DNA of 21,524 nt. It comes from Choristocarpus tenellus KU-1152. Its lineage: Eukaryota > Phaeophyceae. Shown here piece by piece: positions 1-12,300 of the stretch. Numbering within the stretch: position 1 is the stretch's first letter; each line of letters opens with the position of its first letter. The DNA lies in the NCBI GenBank assembly GCA_964200185.2, contig CAXNAD020000337.1, positions 1 through 21,524 of the forward strand, in the 5' to 3' direction. The translations under genes were made by a program, and so were the position numbers. A model generated the notes under the pieces. It saw only the letters and a list, made by a program, of their open reading frames with translations. It was not told the origin of the DNA and made no database searches.

Positions 1-123
1 ACCCCCCCCAGATACTTTGACCCTTTTTTTGAAACATCTAGAATGTTAGAAAGAAAGAGACCACAAATGCACTCTACCTTTGTATAGTAATAAAGAGGTG
101 TCACCATATTTTTTTCAACTCAC

Positions 124-309
124 GTCATTGGTTGTCAGTGAAGCGTCCACACAAGCCCAATTCATACTGCCACTGTCCAATGTCAAAGATACATCTGTGT
201 TGCTTTCTGCATCTGATAGAATTTTCTTTCCACCGTCAGATGTGTTGCCAGTGAAGGTTACCACAAACTGCTGGATCTCATTCACACGAGTTGCTGATAC
301 GGTAAGAAC
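124..309 (-). CDS. Exon 14 (last visible), EVQ repeat then beta segment
   Basis: Sixty-two codons: VLTVSATRVNEIQQFVVTFTG, then NTSDGGKKILSDAESNTDVS and SLTLDSGSMNWACVDASLTTND. The last two EVQ-type repeats are here, followed by a strand with L-T-L-D and a W-A-C-V-D-A-S segment that resembles the start of another D-A-S-A unit (compare CLAFGASAAQ in exon 8). The acceptor is ACATATAG|GTTCTT and the donor AATGAC|GTGAGTTG, phase 0. The next exon would lie left of the window or within its first bases; none is evident. Confidence 0.78.
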
Positions 310-3300
310 CTATATGTAGATCAGTGGGAGTCAGGGAATACTTAATGCCTCATTGTTATGGCAAGAGTTCCACAAAGGAAAATGAGTTTGGTGAGATTGC
401 TTGGTATACTAATGTATTCACTTCTTTTGTTGGTCATTGACATGGCATTGATATATTAGAAAAAATATTTCAGTATGGCACCTTCATGGGATTAAATCAA
501 GTCTAGGGATCTCTGGTTTGACCATTGGATGTGAAGCAGAAATTCCGCGACATGTCTCTAGCAAGTTGGCATGGATGTATGAAATACGACTTAGGCAACA
601 TATCAACCGTTCATTTCATTCCAGTATACCTTACCTTGTCAGTGACATCAACTATTCCATCGTACCATCATGCAATACCGATTTTGCTTAGTGGGAATTG
701 TGACTTTCTTGGATTAATCTATGCCTTTAGACCTGAAAGGGCTATATTTCGCAGCCTAACTGAGAGTTTGAGGGCTAATTGTACCACTTCAATTGAGAAG
801 GTGCTAGACCAAGCATGCATTGGGTGCCTTCCATAAGATTGAGTGGTCTGTTTCTCAGTGCGATCAATTCTCAAATGATGTGCTTGCTTTTAGTGGTTAG
901 GAATAATGTACGTTTACACAGTCTAGCTTGAGATGACATCGATCTTAATGAGATAGTATTATCTGAACATCGTTACCAGCAATTGTTCCTTATACTCTCT
1001 AGGACTGAATATCTCATGCTGCTGTCAGACTTTTCGGAGAGATGTAGAACGATATGGAGGAATGAAATTGGCAAAAACTTTAATTAAGATGTTTTCATTA
1101 GACAAAATTTGAATTGCTGATGAATGAAATTGTATGCACAAGTCAGAAATATATTAATCTGTAATAGCTAAATGTTTTTACCTGGGTTTCATACACAGTT
1201 CCAATATCAGTGTAGGCGTACTGCCACTCATCAATATCATCTGCATCCAGGGTGATCTCTTGCACTTCATCAAAGTCGGATGCGTAAGTCGTCACAGTTT
1301 GCACATGCGGTGATACTTCATCTGCAGTGGTGATAACCATCTGTACCTCGTCTACACCATCCACCTGGAGATATAAGCGGCAAGGAAGAGGTGGAAAATG
1401 ACCAGAACCGATAGTTGTGCAGCATGCCATATCATAGTTTAGTGGAGTAACACATACACTACTTTATCATCCTTGAATAGTGACGGATATGCAAATTTGG
1501 AGTATTATACATAAGTTCTCTAAAGCTCGACATACTCCTGAGTAATCCAATTTCAAATTCAAACATGTGATACCTTTTTGATGGTTTACCTGTGTGCGGA
1601 CTGTCTGTCGCTCATTCGTAACCTCAACACTTGCCACAATCCACTGCTCCTCCTGCCCAAGGGAAGATGTGATAGCGAAGGATTGCATTTCCTGTACAAG
1701 AGGGATGTCTTCCCAACCCCCAGCCCGATTTGAACCATTGATGTGAGAGAAGTCAGAGTCCACATCCCATTCAAGGCGATAATTTGTTAAAGTGTCGCCG
1801 CCATCACGATCGGGCTCTTGAATAAGACTTGACACGCTTGTCGCACTTGATGTAATGCCGCCTAGCGCCTTAGGTAGACCTGGAACTTGGTCTTCTGTGG
1901 TGGCATTGGTTGGATCTGTTGCAACAACAGCACCATATCCTTCAGCATTAAATGCCGAGACTCTAGCAAAGTAGGTGACCCCAGACTCAAGTTCAGTAGA
2001 TTCTTCTCCAGTCAAGATGTCCCGCCCACCTATAAGGTGCTTTAGCGCTCCAGGCATGGCTATCACTGCCTTGCGTGAGGGTGAGTCGAACTTTGCACTT
2101 GTGTCCCATTCAACTAAGTATTCTTCAATGGCACTACCGCCATCCCCACCATATGTAATAAGGTCTGTTGATGGTTCATCCCATTGAACTAAAAGTCCGA
2201 CACCAGAGGTAATGTAGAGTTGCAAATTTTGAACTTGGCCTGGGGGGCGCTGCACAGGTATGGCACCTCTAGGATCAGGATATCCAGGCAATCCCCACTC
2301 GTACGAGTTGTAGGCAGTCACACGTGCATAGCGAGATAGCCAGGAAGAAGCAGCAGGGACGACAATGTTGTAGAAGTAAGGACCCTCCTCTTCTCCAACT
2401 GTCAAGATGTGGTGAAAACCAGATGTTGCAATGTTGGAAAATGTGGGATCAATATCCCACTCAATACGATACATGAATACTGTGTTACCTCCATTTGATG
2501 CCGGGGTAGACCAAACCAGCTTCAGCATTGCATCACTCATGACAACAAGGGCTACATTTTCTGGCTCAGTAGGGGCTTTGAGGGGTCGGAGACTAGCCGG
2601 TGTAGTCGTTGCCACCGCTCCATACCCTTCTACATTTCTAGAACGCACATGGACAGTGTAAGCCTCGCCAAGGGTAAGGCCGTTAATCTCATAGTTTGTA
2701 ATGGATGGATCTGAAACCTCTTCATATCCATAGTAAGACGGAAGTACCCCATCCTGACCCGCAGAGACTGATACGGAGGCACTTGGGCCTGTTAGGCCTG
2801 AGCCATCAGCCTCAACAAGTGGCATATCTCCCAACTCGCTGACGAAGGTAATTATCCAATTGTGTCCATAGCCGTTCACAACCTTTGAGACTGTGACATC
2901 ACCAATTTCAATAAGTCGTTCTAAGGCTATCTCCACATCAGTGGCTGAAGCGTCATGATCTATAGGGGGGGTGCTCTCACCACCATAACGAAGGCGGAAA
3001 GTGCCACTGATGGGCTGGAGCCCAGCTGTAACTTCAGCAATGTTAATTACAGGGTTTGTGCCAGACCATCCATCAGATGCTACAGATTCCATCAGAGGAG
3101 CATTGCCGTTGTATGATACAAACTTGACTGAATACTCATATCCATATGCCCACTTTTCAACAATGACTCCATCTGCCCCATATTCTTCATCAAATTGGTC
3201 AGGTACAGAGTAGTCGTCCAAAGAACCAAAGAACAGTGTCTCGCCATCTGTGGAGAAGCCTAAGACACGAGCACGATATCCAGCTAAGAAGATGATGTCA

Positions 3301-6300
3301 TTGACTACCAAGCTTGATTGTGAGGGGAGGATGGATGAAATGTTGCTGACACTTGCGTTGCTTCCACCAATGGCAACATCCACTCGTAGACCCGTCACAG
3401 CTTTCCTTGAGTAGTCTTGTGATACCTCAGCCTCTCCAACCGCAGGCAACCTTTCGAGAATTTCTTTTATGGAGTCAGTACCAGTGGCAGGTGCATCCCA
3501 TGCAATGTTCGCGGTTGTGTATCCATCAAAGGAAAGTTTATAGTATCCCCCAATATTTTCTGCATCAGCTGTTATTGACACTCTCTGCACCTCGCTCACA
3601 CCTTTCTTGGCCGATGATGTCACCATCTGGATCTCGCTCGTGCCCTGGTCAACACTGCTGAACCATTCGATGATATAGCCTGTCAGGTGCAATCCGCCAT
3701 TTGATGTTGGTGGAGACCAGTGGACAGCAAGTGAGGAACCATCGACCACTGCAAGGTTTGCATTGATTGGTACACCTGGCTGATCCTTGGGTACACCTAC
3801 GGCAGCTGTGCTAAAGATACCATATCCACGTGAGTTGTGAGCCGCAACTCGAACATAGTACTCCACTCCAGCTTCCAGGCCAAATATGTTGTACTCGAGG
3901 GGGTTAGTCCCTTTAACAAGCTCATAAATTCCAACATCTGCACCATTCCCTTCCAATCCTGATATGTCAACAACTGTAAACAGACCCAGGTCACCGGCAC
4001 CTGGCACAATTTCTTCGTTCACCCATGCCAAACTGATATGCCAGCTGTACATGAGTAGGTCATCATCCACAAGATACCGTCTGACGTCAGCACAGTATAT
4101 TGAGTCTATTGCCTCGAGCTTAGCCTTGAACGATTCAGCTTTCTCATTGTAGGTCATAGCGTCAATCTCCTTACCGTCGAAAGCAAGGGTGAAAGTCCCG
4201 GTGACCCTACTGCGGGAAAATATTGTCACAGCCTGCATCTCATAAGTGAAATCACCAGCAAAAATATCGGCACTACCTGCTACCTTCTCCCGAATTACCA
4301 GACTCGGGGCGTCGCCCACCAGTAGAGTTTCATCACCTTTCAACAATGCCAGATTTCCTCTCCATGCCATAAATTTGACTGTCCATCTGTAGCCATTTCG
4401 GTACGGCACCCTGCTAACTGAGATAGGGTTAGTAGCGATCTCCTGCACACCTGAGATACCCAGAATGGCAGTCTCAAGAGTGGATGCCGAAGAATCCCAT
4501 GACAAGTCTGCAGTGGTCTGACCTCCCCACGATAGAGTGAAGGTCCCTTCACGAGATCTGACTGAGTCCCCAGAGCGGAAATTAAGCAGTATCTCCTGGA
4601 CCTCAAGAGCGACTTGTATGTAATCTGTACCATAAGCTACACTAGTCTCAGAGAATGCCGAGGTACGGTCCCACTCTATGCGATATCCATCCACCTTCTG
4701 ACCCCCCTCCCTCAAAGGTGGTCTCCACTCCACACCAAGAGATGTGGACGTGTAACGGCATGCGCCAACGGTTACCGCGGTGGGTGGACCAGGTAGTACC
4801 CCAATCATTGGGGTCTCAGCAATAGTCAACGGAGATGAAGAGCCATAACCCTCTGGACCGAATGCTCGAGCCCTTAAAGAATACGTGGTGCCCTCTTTGA
4901 GGGAAACAAAGATAGATGACTGAGATCCCACTGCTGCCCCCTGACGGACTGTGTTGATGTATGCCGTCACACCAAGAAGAGAATCCTCAACGGTTACTTG
5001 AGGAAGTCTAGAAGATTTGTGCACTCCCCAGAAAGTGATAGTATAGACATAGCCGTAGAACCACTCAGCTGAAACACCATCTCCAGAACGCTCTACATCC
5101 ACTTGAGCCACTGTGTCAATAGTTTGAAGTGCAGCCTTCACTTCAGCTGCTGATGCTCCCCACCCAAGACTTGTGGTGGCATTCTCCTCGGGCCATAGTC
5201 GCAAGGCCCATGTGAGGTTCTTCTCAGCATTTATGTCTGACCACCAGGAACGACCAGAACGCAATGCAACCGTTTGCACTTCTGATGGGGATCCGATGGT
5301 TGCAGTCATGGGCATTATCCCCCGTGGACGTTTTATATCCACAGTTGCCCCTAGCCCTCGCCAATTCGCCTCTGTCTCTACTTGGAGTGTACTTAAATCG
5401 GTGTCAGTTTGCTTGAAAGCAAGGATCCATTTTCGACCATTGGCGGATTTGTATGCTCTCGCGGCATTGTAGTCTGATGTAAATGTGCCGGAGAGGCTTG
5501 ATGAGCCATTGTGTGCATAGAGAGCCCTAACTTCCATTTCATCAACATCACCATCGGCATTCTCCACCCAGATTTTGTCCCCTCTTGATACACTGTCAGA
5601 GATATCTCGAGTGAAGGAAGCATCCATTGTCTTGACAAAGACCTTCACCTCCAAGTCCCCCGATGTGACAGTGGGGCCAGTGAATGCCCGGTCCAGCATA
5701 AGAACATCATCATCATAGTCTGAAACTTCATACTCCTCTCCAGAAATTATGACAGTGGAGTTCAATGTAAGGTTTAGTGCAACTACCCCACCTTCACTCA
5801 GCTCTATTGTTCGTGACGAGTCATCCACATTAGGGTACGAATAGACAACACGTACAGGCGATGACAAATGTACATGCCCTGGCAGAATAACACGTGATAT
5901 GGCTGCGGTGCCAGCAACTGCAGATGTAACATATGAGGTTGAGTTTAACCCCGTTACATTGCGGTTGAGACGTATTTCTGTGGAGTCTGTGTCATTGTTG
6001 TACCTGGAGTATTGAGGAGGTGAAAGAGGGCTCCAATATATTAGAAGTGAGTTGAGCAACAAATGCATAGAATTTTGAAGATGAGGTATAATATGTGGAC
6101 TTGGCAGCTTGAAACCATTGTAAACCTATCCTCAAGAACATCCTAAATCTCACTATATTTTACAAATATTACTTGAGAAACGAACACTGTGATTTTTTCC
6201 AGTTTGGATTTCCATGGTACTGTCTCCCTATATTCGGTAGTATAGAGCTGTCAACAAACCCAACAGTTCTCGTAACCTTTTCTGTGCTTCTCACGAAGGG

Positions 6301-9300
6301 TCAGTTCACTTGGATACCCTCACAAGAAGGGAGACAACAATATTATTGGCAAAGCTACCATCATTGTTGAATGTAATTGTTGACAAGGTATTCTAGGTTG
6401 ATATTTTTTGCGGTGGAATAGCCCTTTTCATTTTGGCAGGATGCGACCTATATTGAAGGTCTTCAGTTCCATTATCGGTCAGCTAACAACAGTAGAAACA
6501 TATAGAGTTCTCTTGACCGAGGACGATTCACAAAGTGAATACAACGGTTGTTTTAAACCTATGTCAGGTACACTATGTAGTGGCCAAGCATTACAGCACG
6601 AGTTGAGGAAGGTTTAGAATACAAATGACTAAAGGGTCAACATTAGAAGTCCGCGTCTGCCAACATCGCTGTTGCTCAGGCCTTCAAAGTTTTGAGGGAA
6701 AAAAATATGAAAAGATAACCACAAAATAACGAACATCTCCCTCACGCAAACAAGCACATACATTTGACCAGTAATAGTCGTCAAGATGACAACGCATGTG
6801 AGCCCCCATAACCTGGTTTAAAGCAAGATATCTGTGAATAGCTTACCTCAAGCTATAAACTGAAAATGACTGGTCGTCAATTCCATTGAACTTCAATCTG
6901 TCCCCCGATGACAGGGTTTTGGTCCAATCACCACTTGTCTGCACCAGACTACTTTGATTTCCAACATTCACTGAGGAAATGTCGACGCCCCCACTGCCAC
7001 CAGGCATGACAGGGCTGAGGGTTGTCACCTTCCCAACACCAACCATTGTCTGAAGCACGTGCTCTATTCTACCATCTGAAGCATCATGTGACACTAGATC
7101 TGACACCTCTCCAGCAAGTGTAAAGCGGAAGTGACCAGTGATACCTTCCACGTCAGAAGCAGCAGTAGAAATCACAACCACTTCGTATGCCTTCACAGAT
7201 GCTGATGTTCCAGTGGTGAATCGATCACAGGGGGCCAGGCGGTCTGCTTCTCCTTGCTCAGGATCAAACTCTGTGATCCAAGCCTTTGAATAGCGACCTA
7301 GACGTGCTTCAGTTATACTGACTGGTATGGAACCAGAGCTTTCAAGGAGAGCCTTAAATTCTGCAGGTGTTGAAAAAAGTGGAAGGGTCAGCACCGAACT
7401 TTCACCGAGCCCTGGGAGAGAGAATGATCCCCCAAGCTCTGATGATGCTTCGGCAAGAATGACTTGGGCAATAGGATTTCCCTCAGCGCATGCCTGAGCT
7501 TCACTTAGCATCACAACCTCTGCCCATGGCTCTGCCCCTCCTTCAGAAGATTCGAAACTTTCACAGTCTAGGTAACTACCCATGCCACGCCCAAAGTACT
7601 CAGGTGGTACACGAAGTAAAGGCCAGTTTCCATCTCTTGACGGGTAATCTCCACCAAAGCGAATGAGGTAGTCATAGCCAAGCCCACTTGTTACTTGAAG
7701 TCCATCTGAAACGGGGTAGTAAGAGCCGTTGTCCACAAATACACGCCCAAAAACTGAGACTCCACCCGCCACATTTGGCAACTCTTCAAGAGCAATTCTT
7801 ACTTCAGCTGGACTAGCATTGTATGTCAAGCAGACTGTGTGATGCTCATCTAGGGCAAGCCTGTAGGAACCTGCTGTAACTGGCACTGCTGGTGATGCAG
7901 TAGATCCTGAGGACAGGGTGAGGCGCTGTACACTGGATGAAGGTCCAAGTCTGGTAGTACCACATGTGGTAGTGTCAGCACTCAGCTCTGAATAGCCATA
8001 AACATCTGGATAAGTTCCAGACTCAATCTCTTCAACGTAAGTAACAATATTACCATCCCCCGAGACACTGTGCAGGTCGACACTCTCAATCATGAGACCA
8101 GCAGAGTCTAAGAAACGCAATGCTAGGCTGGTAGTCCCACTGACTAAGGCACATTTTGATCCTGGGAGTTCAGAGAGCAAAATCACTGTGGATAGCACAC
8201 CCTCAACTGAAGCGAGACATGTGTGGTTGTAGGTGGTATTGGCAGTAAATGCCTCAACTGAAATGCGATCACCAGCAGAAATCACTTCTGTCAAATCTTT
8301 AGTAACGTTAACTGAGAAGAGCATTGCAGGTGTGGTGGCATTTGTGTTGTTTGAAATGCCTGTGACACATACGAGGCAAGCATAGCCAGCTTTGGGCTGT
8401 GGTCCAGTCATACCTATGAAGGTTACAGCCCAAGATGTCCCAGAAATAATGGTTGTATTTCCTTCACTAATGATGCTAGTCCAAGTGGACTCCGTAGCAT
8501 TCCATGTTGATGAGAGAGGTATTGCAGCTCTGGTAACATTCACCTCTGCAATATTTGTGAGGCTTTCAAGTGCATCTTGAACTTGTGCCGCAGTGGAATC
8601 ATGAGGCAGTGGATATGTGGCCAACCCACCGAATCGTAGACGGAAACGCCCTGTACTATCATCAAGAGCTTTATCGCTGATCACTGTCACCCTTTTGGTC
8701 TCGTTGGTACCAAAATTTGAACTTGTGGTCCATTCAACCTGGATGGGTAAAGATTGTGAATAAAGTAGATATGGATGCCAAAAAATCAAGTCTTATTTAT
8801 TTTTTGACTATATAGGTGGAACAAATGTTCAACGAGGTTGATGGGCACATGCTGTCAACACTAGGATTGTGGTAGCATTACTTGATATATAGTAATGATC
8901 GAAGAATATTAATCGCACCTCCTGCTACTATTTGAGCCAAAGTATCTTAGAGGGTAGGGTCGTGTCCATTTGGGGGTCAAAATCCAATGTTGCGATTTTG
9001 ATATAATCTTGGTTATTGTGTTTGTTAGGAAGTGTCAATATCCTTGTTCCAGACACACCTTTTTATAACCTACACATTTTACCTACTCCGAAAAAATGTT
9101 GGAGAGGAAAATGTCATCATAAAAGAACACAGGAAGCCAAACTCCAAATGGACAAACAGGATAAAACTCATACCCTCTAAGATGCTTTCACTCATTTTCT
9201 TCATTGTACTTCATGGCACCATACACTCTACACTTGTAAATTTCATCCCACATATACTCCCACAGTCCTTGAAGCAGAGAATATCCTCAAGAGGTGGGCA

Positions 9301-12300
9301 GAGTTCAATTATTGGAGGTGTGGTAAAATTCTCACTTTTATAAATTATTTGTATTGTTCGAAGCTTCTCTGTCAATGAGGGTTCATATTTCATATGGTGT
9401 CAGCACTTGATACAAATTTTGTTGATATGTGGCAGGCAGTGAACTCTGTGGATGAGAATATGGCTTGAATGATATGCTTCTAAGCATTTATTGCTAAAAA
9501 GCTCTAGAAAATCATATCCTGGGGTGATAATTGCTTTTATCTCTTCCCTCTATGCTGTGCTATTTGTTTGCATTGGGGTTTACTAAATGTTTTGCCGACT
9601 ATCTGCTTGGTAGCACAGGGGCTTACTAAATATTCTAAAAACGTTATTCTCGTGGGATCGAATCTTGCTATTGTTTCACATCTGTAAAAAGGCTAAACAC
9701 GCCACCAGGATACACAACCTCACAATAGTAACTGCCCCACCAAAGTTGATAACTGATTAGAGGGATAGCAACTCTCGGGCGAAACCTCACCAAGTCTAAC
9801 AGCTTGTGATCTCTGGGATTAGCCTTTGTTAGAACATTTAGCACAGGGGTGTACTAAATGTTCTAACACTATTTGCAATACTCTTCTATCTCTGGGCATT
9901 TCCTTTCATTGTGCACCAGTGTGCAGAAAAACAAGATTACATCTTCTCCTTCATTCCATGCATGACAGTTGCTTCTGAAATGCTCTAAGTGTCTCAACAG
10001 ACAGACAAAGCAGATGTCCAGAGATTAGATGCGAGACCTATAGTGATGTGACACAGAGATTGACACATGGTGGTAGGTGAAGACATCTCTCCCTCAATGT
10101 CCAACAATACAGCAGGTAGAACGAAAACAAATACGGAACTGTTTCAGGTATTTTAGAGGAAAATATTAGCACACCCATGTACTGTATGCCAGTATGACCA
10201 AGAGGGCTGATATTGAATGGGAGATTTCTCAGCCAAAGAATGCATAATCATCTTTCCTTCACCCTTTCTACCATTTGTGTGAGGAACCACTCCTCACCCA
10301 GAATACGATACAATATTCTACAATGCTTTCCTCTTGTGGAACAGCGATCGATCTAATGATGACTTACCTTGTACATTGAAGCATTTGCTCCAGACGAAGC
10401 CATGGAGTCTGGTGGGATAGAAAGGCTGACCTCTAGCTGTGATGCCGATACTGCTGTGATCTTCTCTATTTCAGGTGTGACAGGTGGCGATCTTGCGACA
10501 ACTGTGAGTGGAACAGCTCCCAATCCTTCATTGTTACCACCACGTGCGCCACCATCTACTGTTGTAGCAAGAGTAGATTCCCCTTGTCCTAGCATGTTGA
10601 TTGTTGACACACGAGCATGGTATGTTTGACCTACCTCGAGTCCGACAATGTCAAGAGCCAGTGCAGGAGACAAACCCTTTCGTTGTTCAGTCACAGCCAG
10701 CTCAGCACCATCACCAGAAATGGGTACGGCAGTAGAGTTGCCATCCACTTGCAAGTTCTCCACATCCCCCAGCTGCGTCTCAAAAGTAATAGTCCATGAA
10801 AACCCATGGGCTGCTCCATTAGGGGGGGGACCACGTGAAACAGTGACATCACCCACTGATGACAAATCTTCGAGGAGGACCTAGAAAGAATGAAAAACGA
10901 AACTTATGTTGTGAGGAGTGGCACAAACGTTGGTCAAATTAGTGCAATTTTCCATTTAGTTAATATTTGTACTACTAATATTCCCATTTTTGCATATGAA
11001 TGAGTAGAAATTTGGAACACTGACTTGTGATTGGCGCTACCTATGAAGGGGAATTTCAAAGGGTATGGATGTGTACATCAGTGGTTCAACAAAAATGTGA
11101 TGAGCATAATACAATAGAGTGAAGAGAGTGTAACAACTAGCTTGTTTGTATGACGAAATCAAGGGTAAAAAAATATTGTAACTTGCTGCTACTATGATAG
11201 TGTTCTCTTGTTGAAGCAATTACAGCTTGAATTAAAAGAGAGCTTGTTAATTATAGGAGCCACTACATTGGCCATCAATCTGCTCGCCTCATGGAACACA
11301 TTCTAGCGATCCATCAATGGCAATAATTAGGATCTTTTCCTCTGTCATATCTTGTTTGAACTCATTCCACAATATAATTATCTCCCATATTTACTCCTGT
11401 TTGCATTAATTATATACTCGAGAAGACCCTGAGTACGTTTTCTGTGCAGTTTGAAGCGCTCACAAGCAAGTGCGGTTGGAATACCGAGAGCTTTCTCAAA
11501 AACGTCTCACCAAGATTGTCTCATATTCCAAAGTAATTCAACCAAATATCTTGAGATATGCTTCGGAGTATTTATAAATCGACATTCACTTCCTGTGCTC
11601 TATAAGCAATTTGAGCAGGAGCATCTCTTTGGAAGAGGATCTATTTGGAAGTGTCATGCTCCCTCTACTCTGAGACACCTAAGCCATTACCTTTATGACT
11701 GTAGAAAGTAGACACAATCAGGATGGTGCCTTGATCGTGGGCAATTTACAACTTTTTGCAATTTACAACTTTTTTTTGAGCAAAATGAACAACCGATATC
11801 AAGCATTTGACTGTGGAAGGACAATACACTTACAAAATGATCAGTCAAGAAAACGGCCCGCTCAATAAATAGAATTCATGACTCACTATCAAACACGATT
11901 TTCCATTTCTTGATAGATGTTCAGTGCATTAAAACCTATTGCCCAGGTCATTGCTTATGTTGTCGTTTCCTGTGGGAAATATTATTAACATCATGAAAGT
12001 GCATGCTGGACTCCATCTGAGTGAAGCTGTCTATGCTGTACTTACAAGGGAATGCATATAAGGAATTGTGATTTTTGAAAATAGCATCACTTCCATACCA
12101 GCTACATTTATATACGTTGATCAATAGGAGGCATGGGTGACTGTGTCCAGGCTGAAACATTCATGCACTGAGTCTTCTATCCTGGCATAAGTATTGTTGA
12201 AATATATAGAACTTTCTTCTCACCTCCATGTCCTGGGCTGAGATGTCCCATGGAGCTGTGAATCCACCAGAGTCTTCAAAATCCACCTGGAAAGTTCCAT

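Larger units (their letters stand above)
8739..10367 (-). other. Intron 10-11 (1,629 nt), longest intron, carries a repeat cluster
   Basis: Donor GTAAGT, acceptor CTTTACCCATCCAG. The FN3 C strand is rebuilt across it (MYK|VEW), so no further exon is needed inside. The stretch 9564-9870 holds three related copies of an ACTAAAT motif and a 42-nt hairpin, described separately. A 103-codon frame at 9032-9343 on the opposite strand looks like chance. Confidence 0.88.

Noticed and set aside
1-31. Possible further exon beginning after ACATTCTAG near the left edge
   Set aside because: The short translation is Lys/Gly-rich from homopolymers and shows no family motif. It is cut by the window, so it cannot be supported.
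525-836. 103-codon open frame on the plus strand
   Set aside because: It lies wholly within an intron of the minus-strand gene and has no recognisable motif. Open frames of this length are expected by chance.
9032-9343. 103-codon open frame on the plus strand
   Set aside because: Intronic, with hydrophobic, AT-driven composition; overlapped by another meaningless frame on the other strand; no motif.
9605-9665. tRNA gene suggested by A-box and B-box-like sequences
   Set aside because: D-arm and acceptor stem do not pair, and the T-arm needs three wobble pairs. At most a tRNA-derived repeat.
11451-11711. 86-codon open frame on the plus strand
   Set aside because: Intronic; no motif, no promoter or splice context that stands out.
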